Shown here: piece after piece, positions 36,069 to 44,000 of the stretch
Layout of the letters: each line of letters begins with the position of its first letter
How positions within the stretch are numbered: the first letter of the stretch is position 1
Assembly: GCA_035285585.1 (NCBI GenBank)
Contig: JAYKGU010000164.1
Location: 62,001 to 126,000, forward strand
Length of the DNA stretch: 64,000 nt
Direction: 5' to 3'
From: JAYKGU01 sp035285585
Lineage (GTDB): Bacteria > Cyanobacteriota > Cyanobacteriia > CAKZMO01
Notes under the pieces: model-generated
The model's input: only the letters and a program-made list of their open reading frames with translations
What the model was told of the DNA's origin: nothing
Databases searched by the model: none
Program-made: the position numbers and the translations under genes

Positions 36069-36389
36069 CTAGTAGGCTTTGCCCCGATACCGTCTTTCGT
36101 ACTTGGTCTGTGGTGGCTGGGGAACTGGCTCATTGCTACCAGGGGCATAAACCGCTCCCCGATACCGGGGCTGGGTTGAGGATGCCTGAAGCGGCTTGCG
36201 GGCAGAGCCGGTGTCCACCAGTTCCCCGCCCTCGTAGGTTACTTGATTTTGCAAAATCAAGGCGCGCAGATTGTTCCAGGTTTGGTTAGGATGGGTTGTG
36301 AGCCACTGTTGACTGAGTTGCTGAGCGACCCGATCCGGTAGTTGAAACCGCCACATTAACGTAAGCCGAAGATCCAGTTGTTCTGTCAT
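36069..36389 (-). CDS. small cyanobacterial protein with C-terminal YRG(K/x)AY motif, copy A
   Basis: A 106-residue protein starting at the ATG 36389, ten codons inside the open frame, because from there it aligns with its neighbour at 36552-36872. N-terminal half: LDLRLTLMWRFQLPDRVAQQ and a helix pair with NLRALILQNQVTYEGGELVDTG. Second half: two YRG-x-x-Y motifs (PRYRGAVY and RRYRGKAY), reminiscent of DUF4278, joined by a Pro-rich stretch. Function unknown. The two paralogues are tandem duplicates. Confidence 0.75.
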   Translation of the reverse strand: MTEQLDLRLTLMWRFQLPDRVAQQLSQQWLTTHPNQTWNNLRALILQNQVTYEGGELVDTGSARKPLQASSTQPRYRGAVYAPGSNEPVPQPPQTKYERRYRGKAY

Positions 36390-36551
36390 AACCTTTGCCA
36401 CAACTACTGACACTTTCAATTGTTCCTATTGAGAGAGCCAGTGGGGGCGACCTGGCGGCAACTTTATTGTTTTTTTAGAGGAAATTGCGGTTGTGTATGT
36501 AGCTGGTAAAGCTTAAGGCGTTATCTGGAAAAAGAATTAAGACCCAAGGCA

Positions 36552-36872
36552 TCAGTAGGCTTTGCCCCGGTACCTTCTGACGTACTTGGGCGGCAAGGGT
36601 GGCTGCGGGAAATCCCCACCGCTGAGGGGATAGGCCCTGCCTCGGTACTTGATCTCAGTTGATGGTTCCTGAAAAGAGTTGAGGGTAGCGCTGGTATCAA
36701 TCAGTTCCCCATTCCAATAAGTGACTTGATCCTGCAGAATCAGCGATCGCAGGTCACTCCAGGTACGTCCGGGATGGGTGGCCAGCCACTTCTGGCTGAG
36801 CTGCTCGGCGGTCTGGTCACTGATTTGGAACCGCATCATCAACGTGATTCTGAGATCCAGTCGATCCTTCAT
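36552..36872 (-). CDS. small cyanobacterial protein with C-terminal YRGKAY motif, copy B
   Basis: A 106-residue paralogue of the gene at 36069-36389 with the same layout: LDLRITLMMRFQISDQTAEQ, then DLRSLILQDQVTYWNGELIDT, then KYRGRAY and a terminal RRYRGKAY. The conserved last eight residues and the doubled tyrosine motif suggest a binding peptide. Each gene has its own AT-rich leader of 130-250 bp, so they may be separately expressed. DUF4278-type proteins are otherwise known only as short cyanobacterial proteins of unknown role. Confidence 0.78.
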   Translation of the reverse strand: MKDRLDLRITLMMRFQISDQTAEQLSQKWLATHPGRTWSDLRSLILQDQVTYWNGELIDTSATLNSFQEPSTEIKYRGRAYPLSGGDFPQPPLPPKYVRRYRGKAY

Positions 36873-37121
36873 GGTCGTGTTACTAGGTGCTACTGGGTGC
36901 TGTCGGTTCTTAGCTCCAATTGTTGACGCTTGATGAAGGGCTGTCAGCGGTTTGTTCGTAGCTTTATTAACTTCTTTGAAGAAATCTCGGTTTTATGTGC
37001 GGTAAATATGGGTTTTCTCGGAAAAAAAACTTCCATTTTGCCGCCACGAAGAAGTGATGAATTAGGGTCAGCCGTAGTCGGCGGAGACACTGTCCACTAG
37101 CCCTAAGTTTGTGCTATTTGA

Positions 37122-39404
37122 TTAAAGGCCAAGCAACCCGGCAATCAGCGGCAGCAGCCGGTTCACCGCCTGCACAAATTTCGTCGCGTCCGGCAGGGTC
37201 TTGGCCATGCGGTTGAGGGTGCGGCTGGCCCTGGCGAGGACGGATTGGCGGGCTTCGGGTTCGTCGGACTGGGCGGCAGTGGCGATCGCCCCCACCGCTT
37301 CTTCGGCATCGGGCTTTTCTTCGGCGGGCAGGTTGGGGTCGGTTTGGATGGCCTCCAGCAGTTCCGTGAGGTAGGCTTTGAGGTCGTTACCCGCTGCGGT
37401 CGGAGGAATCTGGTTGAGGGCGTTGGTGACGGTGCCGCTGATGTCTCCCAGGTTGAGGGCAGCACCGCTGGCGGTGAAGTCGCCGCCCACGTTGCCAATT
37501 TTGATATTGCGGCTGGAGTCGGAACTGTTGGTCATGGCTTTGCTCTCCGAATGGCTAGTTGAAAGACTTTCTGATGCGCTTTTTGCCAGACTGTCGGACT
37601 GGCTATGGGACTGGCTATCGACAGTATTCGTATTGGCATTGGTAATCGTCAGATTCGACAACACGCTGCCCAAATTGCTCACGGTGGTCAAAGTAATCGC
37701 CTTGAGATCATCGGCATGACGCCGCTCCGCCTCCAGCAGCGCCGCCGCTTTGGCCGCCTCCAGCCTGGCGGTGTAAACCTCATCCCAGGTGCGCTCAATT
37801 TGCCCTTTGTCTGCATCCTCCGGCACGTCCAGGGTCACTTGCACGTCGTTGCCCACTTTTTCAATGGAGCGAATCGAGTCGGGGGAAATCGCCGGATTAT
37901 CGTCCATCAACCGCTCAAAGGCGGCCCGAAAGGCGTCTGCATTCACCCCATCCCGTAGTAAAAGCTGCACCGTGGTCATGATTTTGCGATACAGCCTGGC
38001 AAAGTCCCCCGGCTGAAACACTTTCTCCGGGTCGTGGGGACGGCGTTCGCGACTGCCGCGGGCGTTGGCCTGCTCCAGCAGAAAGACGAACTGGCAGTCC
38101 ACGTGATCCAGGACGGTAGTGTGATCAATGTTCCAACCCTGCAAGCAGGCTCCCGTCAGGTAGGCGTGGGTGAAGTCAGCGTCGATGCAGAGGGTTTCTG
38201 TGAGGTTGGCAGCTTTGAGGTTGGCGGCCTGGAGAGTCGCGCCACTGAGGTCGGCCCATTTGAAGTTGGCCCCCTCCAGGTTGGCACCGCTGAGGTTGGC
38301 CCCCCGCAGGTCGGCGTCGATGTAGGACTGCCGGTAGCCGTTGAGGGTGGTCAGGAGCTTCAGCACGTTGAGGTCGGCAAGGATGGTGTCGCCGGGGCGA
38401 GCGCGATCGAGCTTGAGGGCGTCTTTGAAGCAGGTGCGGGTGAGGGTGGCGGCGCGGAAGTTGGTGCTTTTGAGCTGAGCGTGGCTGAAGTTGGCGTCAG
38501 TGAGATCGGCTTTGTAGAAGGAGGTGCCGCCCAGGGCACCAAAGGCTAAGCCAAAGCTGCGGATCACAAAGAATTTAGGATCGCCCCTGAGCGCTCGTCT
38601 CGCGGAATAGATGCCCAAAGCAAAGGACAAGACTGCGAATGCGAATGCGACTGCGAATGCGACTGCGAATGCGACTGCGCCTGCGACTGCGCCTGCGCCT
38701 GCGACTGCGACTGCGCCTGCGACTGCGCCTGCGACTGCGACTGCGACTGCGACTGCGACTGCGACTGCGCCTGCGACTGCGCCTGCGACTGCGCCTGCGA
38801 CTGCGACTGCTAATGCGACTGCGCCTGCGACTGCGCCTGCGAATGCGACTGCGACTGCGACTGCGCCTGCGACTGCGCCTGCGACTGCGCCTGCGAATGC
38901 GACTGCGACTGCGACTGCTAATGCGACTGCGACTGCGCCTGCGCCTGCGACTGCGACAATAAGAACTATAGTACTAATTGCGCGAGTTGTAAAGCCTTGC
39001 CGAGCAATTGCAATGGGTGTAGCCAGAATTGCAATTATCAAAAAGACGGTCACCACGATTCCCGGAGTATATCCAGCAACATCCGTAACTTCAGCGCTGA
39101 AGAAGTAGCTCACTAGAATGGCCACAAAAAAGACGTTGAGGAGTGCTGCAACAGCATTCAACAATATTGACAGCAGTACCGAAAGGATGAATTGGATAAT
39201 GACCCATCGCCTTTGCAGCCCCGCCTTCGCGCCGCTAAAGTTCACCCCCGTCAGCGTCGCCCCGGCAAAGTTCGCCCCGCGAATATCCGCCCCGCTCAGG
39301 TTGGCTCCGCTCAGGTTTTGTCCCTTGAAGTTGCCACCGCGCAGGTTTGCGCCGCTGAAATCGCGTTCTCCTTGGGCATAGCGGGTGAGGAGGGAGGGGG
39401 GCAT
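37122..39404 (-). CDS. pentapeptide-repeat membrane protein with Ala-X minisatellite segment
   Basis: A 760-residue protein from the ATG at 39404; the open frame continues upstream but only through noncoding tandem repeats. Order: pentapeptides (about 10-55), two to three ordinary membrane helices (about 65-145), a 108-residue segment in which every second residue is Ala and the others are Val, Gly, Phe or Leu (about 149-257), more pentapeptides (about 285-430, including DADLRGANLSGANLEGANF), a helical region with a charged coiled coil (about 520-560), a Ser-rich stretch of SxS repeats (about 590-625) and a C-terminal domain starting IGNVGGDFTASGAALNLGDISG and ending with helices and a hydrophobic tail. 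The last domain type also occurs in other cyanobacterial repeat proteins. No function is known. Confidence 0.82.
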   Translation of the reverse strand: MPPSLLTRYAQGERDFSGANLRGGNFKGQNLSGANLSGADIRGANFAGATLTGVNFSGAKAGLQRRWVIIQFILSVLLSILLNAVAALLNVFFVAILVSYFFSAEVTDVAGYTPGIVVTVFLIIAILATPIAIARQGFTTRAISTIVLIVAVAGAGAVAVALAVAVAVAFAGAVAGAVAGAVAVAVAFAGAVAGAVALAVAVAGAVAGAVAGAVAVAVAVAVAVAGAVAGAVAVAGAGAVAGAVAFAVAFAVAFAFAVLSFALGIYSARRALRGDPKFFVIRSFGLAFGALGGTSFYKADLTDANFSHAQLKSTNFRAATLTRTCFKDALKLDRARPGDTILADLNVLKLLTTLNGYRQSYIDADLRGANLSGANLEGANFKWADLSGATLQAANLKAANLTETLCIDADFTHAYLTGACLQGWNIDHTTVLDHVDCQFVFLLEQANARGSRERRPHDPEKVFQPGDFARLYRKIMTTVQLLLRDGVNADAFRAAFERLMDDNPAISPDSIRSIEKVGNDVQVTLDVPEDADKGQIERTWDEVYTARLEAAKAAALLEAERRHADDLKAITLTTVSNLGSVLSNLTITNANTNTVDSQSHSQSDSLAKSASESLSTSHSESKAMTNSSDSSRNIKIGNVGGDFTASGAALNLGDISGTVTNALNQIPPTAAGNDLKAYLTELLEAIQTDPNLPAEEKPDAEEAVGAIATAAQSDEPEARQSVLARASRTLNRMAKTLPDATKFVQAVNRLLPLIAGLLGL
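38631..38957. repeat. coding hexanucleotide minisatellite (GCGACT family)
   Basis: About 54 tandem 6-bp units, GCGACT, GCGCCT, GCGAAT or GCTAAT on the plus strand. On the minus strand each unit encodes one Ala-X dipeptide, X being Val, Gly, Phe or Leu. Unit gain or loss keeps the frame. The tract is also open in other frames, which produces artificial Arg-Leu and Ala-Thr repeats. Confidence 0.95.
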
Positions 39405-39445
39405 GGGATTTTGGATTGGGGATTTTGGATTGGGGATTTTGGAGG
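39405..39445. repeat. GGATTTT low-complexity repeat, copy 2
   Basis: Tandem GGGGATTTTGGATT units directly upstream of the start codon of the pentapeptide gene. They belong to the same family as 25263-25303 and the insertion at 42395-42598. Confidence 0.75.
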
Positions 39446-39500
39446 GGTGACCAGCATCCCGTAGGGGCGATGCATTCGGTAGGGACGTTGTCGTCAGATG

Positions 39501-39692
39501 CAAAAGGTTCTGGCCGAATGCATCGCCCTTACCGCCGTGGATGAGGGGCAAAACGTTCTGGCCGAATGCATCGCCCTTACAACCGTGGGAGAGGGGCAAA
39601 AGGTTCTGGCCGAATGCATCGCCCTTACCGCCGTGGATGAGGGGCAAAACGTTCTGGCCGAATGCATCGCCCTTACCGCCGTGGGAGAGATT
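39501..39692. repeat. four tandem 48-bp repeats
   Basis: Four copies of 48 bp (39501, 39549, 39597, 39645), nearly identical; copies 1 and 3 share one variant and copies 2 and 4 another at the fifth to sixth base. Each holds CGAATGCATCGCCCTTAC; the inverse of that motif also occurs once at about 39463-39480. Since 48 is a multiple of three, open frames run through in several frames, but none has a ribosome-binding site. Confidence 0.9.
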
Positions 39693-39739
39693 CCCTGATT
39701 TTGCTCTACAGAACCAAAGATAACCGATCCGCAAAAACG

Positions 39740-39990
39740 GGACCGTTTTCCTTAAACAAGAAATTTGCTGCTTTAATGGGGAGCGATCGCCCCTCAAACC
39801 CAACCCATCTTGCCTTAAACAAGAAATTTGTTGCTTTAGTCGAGAATTATCTCGCTTTAAACCAGAAAATTGCTGCTTTAAAAGAGAGCGATCGCCCTCC
39901 AAACGAGAACACCCTCACTTTGAACAAGACACTTCTTGCTTTGATCGAGAATCTTCCCGACTCAAACGAGATATTTATTGCTTAAAAGGG
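39740..39990. repeat. degenerate 21-nt repeats (heptad-like)
   Basis: About a dozen degenerate units related to TTAAACAAGAAATTTGCTGC with spacing near 21 nt, interspersed with HIP1 octamers. Translated, they give Leu-Asn-Lys-Lys or Leu-Lys-Gln-Gln heptads. Similar arrays exist in other cyanobacterial spacers and genes. I see no gene here. Confidence 0.65.
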
Positions 39991-40092
39991 GAGCGATCGC
40001 CTTTCAGAAAACCGTAGGGTGATCACTGCCGACCACAACCTTTTTGTGGTTCAGCGTGGTTCAGCGAGTCAACGGTGGCCACTGCCCACCCC

Positions 40093-40340
40093 CTGGTTGA
40101 CTGACAAAACTCTTGAAAGCCTGATTCTGCCGTAGTGGTACGACACAGCTAAAATGAGGCATTAGAGAAATTCGAGATGCCCGAATCGCCTAAATTGTGC
40201 CAAAAATCTATTGCACTACTTTAGCTGTGTCGTACCAGTAGGATGGGTTAGCGTCAGCGTAACCCATCGCAACCGTTACCGGTGTTGGGTTTCGCGTTGC
40301 TCAACACCAACCTACATCGGATCTTTTGTCAGTCAATCAG
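40093..40340. mobile_element. miniature inverted-repeat element M, copy 1, interrupted
   Basis: Ends CTGGTTGACTGACAAAA (40093-40109) and the inverse of CTGATTGACTGACAAAA (40324-40340), flanked by the 9-bp direct repeat GCCCACCCC (40084-40092 and 40341-40349). Its inside is the palindromic GTAGGTTGG...CCCATCCTAC core. It is nearly identical to copy 3 at 56928-57067 in inverse orientation, apart from the 102-bp insertion at 40136-40237 plus a 4-bp duplication. Confidence 0.92.
40136..40237. mobile_element. 102-bp miniature element inserted inside element M
   Basis: Perfect 18-bp terminal inverted repeats TGGTACGACACAGCTAAA (40136-40153 and 40220-40237), flanked by a direct GTAG duplication (40132-40135 and 40238-40241). 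The uninterrupted CCGTAGGATGG junction exists, inverted, at about 57026-57032. No coding capacity; it must be moved by a transposase elsewhere in the genome. Confidence 0.92.
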
Positions 40341-40394
40341 GCCCACCCCACTTCATGAATAATCTAGAGTAGCGATATCCTGGAGGCAGTTTCG

Positions 40395-40568
40395 TTGACA
40401 ACAATTGAGCAGGCAGTTATCTGCACCCAACTCGCTCAAGAGATCACCGGAATGTTTGTTCCCATATACCTTGTAAGGCTGGACGAACGCACTGGGAATC
40501 TGTTCATGTTGGCCGGGGACGAAATTGAGATTGAGATTCAGCCCAATGGACTTTGGGAATTTCTATGA
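40395..40568 (+). CDS. DUF6888-type small protein, TTG start
   Basis: A 57-residue protein starting at TTG 40395, eight bases after TGGAGG. It reads TTIEQAVICTQLAQEITGMF, then VPIYLVRLDERTGNLFM and ends AGDEIEIEIQPNGLWEFL. The pattern (Cys-x-x-Leu helix, VRLDER, AGxxI.I.I.PNG..EFL) matches the small cyanobacterial family I know as DUF6888, which is usually next to a DUF6887 gene. That is the case here: its TGA overlaps the ATG of the next gene (ATGA, 40565-40568). The stretch is easily missed because of the TTG start and short length. Function unknown. Confidence 0.8.
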   Translation: MTTIEQAVICTQLAQEITGMFVPIYLVRLDERTGNLFMLAGDEIEIEIQPNGLWEFL

Positions 40569-40789
40569 CAAAACCTGATTTTCAAGCGATGGATTTACGG
40601 GAACTCAGGGCCTATGTTCTAAGCCATCGGCAAGACGATGAGGCGTTTTACATATTTGTCGATCGCCAGAAAGCCGCCCATCCCCAGCGAGTTCAGTATC
40701 CACTACCGCAAACCCAGGAGGATTTTGAGGCGATGCGGCGCATTGTCCGAGAGCGAATCCGGCAAATTCGACCGCATCATGACGCGTAA
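40565..40789 (+). CDS. DUF6887-type small protein
   Basis: A 74-residue protein that begins TKPDFQAMDLRELRAYVLSH and continues RQDDEAFYIFVDRQ. The PDFxxMxxxELRAYVL...DDEAFYxxxDR pattern is that of DUF6887, widespread in cyanobacteria and often in several copies per genome. The ATG at 40565 overlaps the stop of the DUF6888 gene by four bases, so the two are translationally coupled. The arrangement (two tiny overlapping genes, many genomic copies) resembles toxin-antitoxin modules, but no toxin fold or catalytic residue is evident, so that is speculation. Confidence 0.82.
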   Translation: MTKPDFQAMDLRELRAYVLSHRQDDEAFYIFVDRQKAAHPQRVQYPLPQTQEDFEAMRRIVRERIRQIRPHHDA

Positions 40790-41016
40790 TTCGGTCAAGG
40801 CCACCATAGCCGCAGGTCGGGGATCGGCATAGACAGGGGGGAGGTTGATCCGCCGATTTTTTTCCAGGATAAAAATCGATGACAGTGATGGGGAAAGTGT
40901 GTTAACGGGCACACTAGCGGCAAATCATCATTGCGCCCGATGATTACGCTCGATGATTGCGCCCGAAGGTTGCACCCGACTATCGCACCCGACTATCGCA
41001 CTGGAAAATTAGCCTT

Positions 41017-44000
41017 ATGGAGATGGGATCTGAACAGCTCGCGATCGCCCGTCAGCACTACCAGGCCAATCGCTTTGCGATCGCCGCCCAGCTTTGCCAG
41101 GAATTGGTCCAGGCCGACGTTTCCCAGTCAGCGGCCTGGCTTCTGCTGGGGTTGTGCCTCTATCGGCAAAAGCAGTTCCAGGAAGCGGAACATTGCTACC
41201 GCACCTTACTGACCCATCAGCCCGATCACGTCGATGCCCTCAGCAATTTAGGCGTCATGCTCAAAGCCCAGGGGCGGCTGGCGGAGGCGATTCAGGTCTA
41301 CGGACGGGCGATCGCCCTGGATCCTCAATCGGTGGCTATTTTGAACAACCTGGGCAATGCCTGCTGGCAGCAGGGGCAGCTCGATACGGCTCGCCAGCAT
41401 TTTCAGCAGGCCCTCCAGCTTGCCCCCGATGATCTGGAGGTGCGCCAGAACCTGGGCAACCTGCTGCGGGAATTGGGAGACTATGGCGGGGCGATCGCCC
41501 ACTACCAGCACCTGCTGCACCACCGCCCCCAGGACAGCGCCGTGTTGAACAATTTGGGCAACGCCCTCCAGGGGCTAAGGCAGTTTCCCCAGGCAGTGGC
41601 CTGCTACCAGTTGGCTCTCCGGTCTGCCCCCCAGGCCGCCCACATCTGGAGCAACCTGGGGGCAGCGCTCCAGGAGCAGGGATCTGGGGAGGAGGCGATC
41701 GCCGCTTTTCGTCGAGCGCTCGACCTGAAGCCCACCTACGCCGACGCCTACTACAACCTGGGCAACCTGTGGCGCAACCAAGATCGGCTGGCTGAGGCAA
41801 TCGTGGCTTACCGCAAGGCGATCGCCCTCCGCCCCCCGTTCGCCATGGCCTACAACAACCTGGGGCTGGCCCTCCACGACCAGGGGGACTATGTTGGGGC
41901 GATCGCCGCCTACAGCCAGGCCCTGGCCCTCGAACCCGATCACGCCGACGCCCACCTGAACCGGGGCCTCTCCCACCTGATGCGGGGCAATTTCCAGGAC
42001 GGCTGGCGCGACTACGAGTGGCGCTGGCGCGTGGTCGGCCCCAACTTCAAACCGCCGCGCACCTTCTCCCAACCCCAGTGGGACGGCTCCGACCTGACCG
42101 GCCAGACCATCCTGCTCCACCCCGAACAGGGCCTGGGCGACACCCTCCAGTTCATCCGCTTCGCCCCCCTGGTCAAGGCCAAGGGCGGCACCGTCCTCCT
42201 GGAATGCCCCACCCCCCTCCTGCGGCTGTTTCAGTCCATGACCGGCATTGACCACCTCATTCCGGCGGGCCAACCCCTCCCCGACTTCCAGGTTCACGCC
42301 CCCCTGATGAGCCTCCCCCACCTCCTGGGCATCACCCTGGCCAATTTGCCCAGCCAGGTTCCTTACTTGAGGCTTGCCGAGCAGTTAGAACTGAGGGGTC
42401 AGGAGTCAGAATTCAGGAGTCAGGAGTCAGAATCCGAAATCCAAAATCTAAAATCCAAAATCCAAATTCAAGAGTCAGAATTCAGGAGCCAGGAGGCAGA
42501 ATCCAAAGTCCAAAATCTAAAATCCAAAATCCAAATTCAAGAGTCAGAATTCAGGAGTCAAAATCCAAAATCCAAAATCCAAAATCCAAAATTCAGAAAG
42601 ATTGGCATCGTCTGGGCGGGAAGTAGTGGACATCGGGGCGATCGCCACCGTTCCACCACGCTCCAATACTTCACCCGACTTCTGGAGCTACCGGACATCC
42701 AGCTCTACAGCCTGCAAAAAGGCGAGCGGGAAGAGGATTTGGCGGAACTGGGCGATCGCGCTCCCCGCATCCACAACCTCGCCCCCGACCTCCAGGACTT
42801 TGCCGACACCGCCGCCGCCATTGCCCAACTGGATCTGGTGATCACCGTCGATACCTCCGTGGCCCATCTGGCAGGAGCCTTGGGTAAACCCGTCTGGATT
42901 TTGCTGGGAGCCACCCCCGACTGGCGCTGGCTGAGCGATCGCCCCGAAAGCCCCTGGTATCCCACCGCCCGCCTCTTCCGCCAACCCACCCCCGGCGACT
43001 GGAACACCCTTTTCGACCAAGTGCTCAGCACCCTCACCCACCCTCACCCATCTCCCCACCCACCCACCCACCCACCAACACACCCACCCACCAACGCACC
43101 CACCCACCAACGCACCCATCAACCCATCAACGCATCAACCCATCAACCCATCAACCCATCAACGCTCACCCTCGCCCAATCCGCCTACCGCCAAAAGCGC
43201 TACTCCGAAGCCGCCACCCTCTACGAACAGGCCCTCGCCGCCACCACCGACCCAGCCGAACGCCTCGACCTCCAGACAAACCTGGGAAACGCCTACCTCC
43301 ACCAAAAACAGTTTCAGCGGGCGATCGCCCAGTACCATACCGTGTTGGCCCATGATCCGCAGCAGGGCAAAGTGCGCAACAACCTGGGGGTGGCCCTGCG
43401 GCAACTGGGGCGGCATCCAGAGGCGATCGCCCATTACCATTTTCTCCTCCAACAGCGGCCCACCGCCGACGCCCACTACAACCTGGCCAATGCCCTGCGG
43501 GATGAGGGGCAGCTTGATGCCGCCATGCACCACTACCGCCAGGCCCTGGAGCGACAGCCCGACTACGCCAGCGCCTGGAACAACCTCGCCAGCGCGCTTA
43601 AAGATGCGGGACGTGTGGATGAGGCGATCGCCTGCTACCGCCACACCCTCACCCTCGTCCCCGATCACGCCAGTGCTCACTACAATCTGGGCTACGTTCT
43701 TCTGTTTAAAGGCGACCTGGCGGCGGGGTTTGCGGCCTACGAGTGGCGCTGGCGGGTGGCCAATTTCAGGGCACCCCGATGCTGTCCCCAGCCTCAGTGG
43801 GATGGCGCTGACCTCCAGGGAGCCACGATTCTGCTGCACACTGAGCAGGGCTTTGGCGATGCCATTCAATTCAGTCGGTACGTGCCTTTGGTAGCGCAGC
43901 GGGGCGGCAGGGTAATTGTCGAATGTCGGCCTCCCTTAAGGCGGCTGCTAAGCACCGTGCCGGGGGTGGCGCAGGTCGTCTCCCCGGATGAGCCACTGCC

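Noticed and set aside
38611..39108. Plus-strand frames encoding (Arg-Leu)n and (Ala-Thr)n proteins
   Set aside because: Artefacts of the hexanucleotide minisatellite; the minus strand has flanking real domains.
39501..39692. CRISPR array
   Set aside because: The 48-bp units are directly contiguous and nearly identical throughout; there are no variable spacers, and no cas genes are in the window.
39405..39902. N-terminal extension of the pentapeptide protein
   Set aside because: The extension translates tandem noncoding repeats and the GGATTTT tract; the pentapeptide protein begins properly at 39404.
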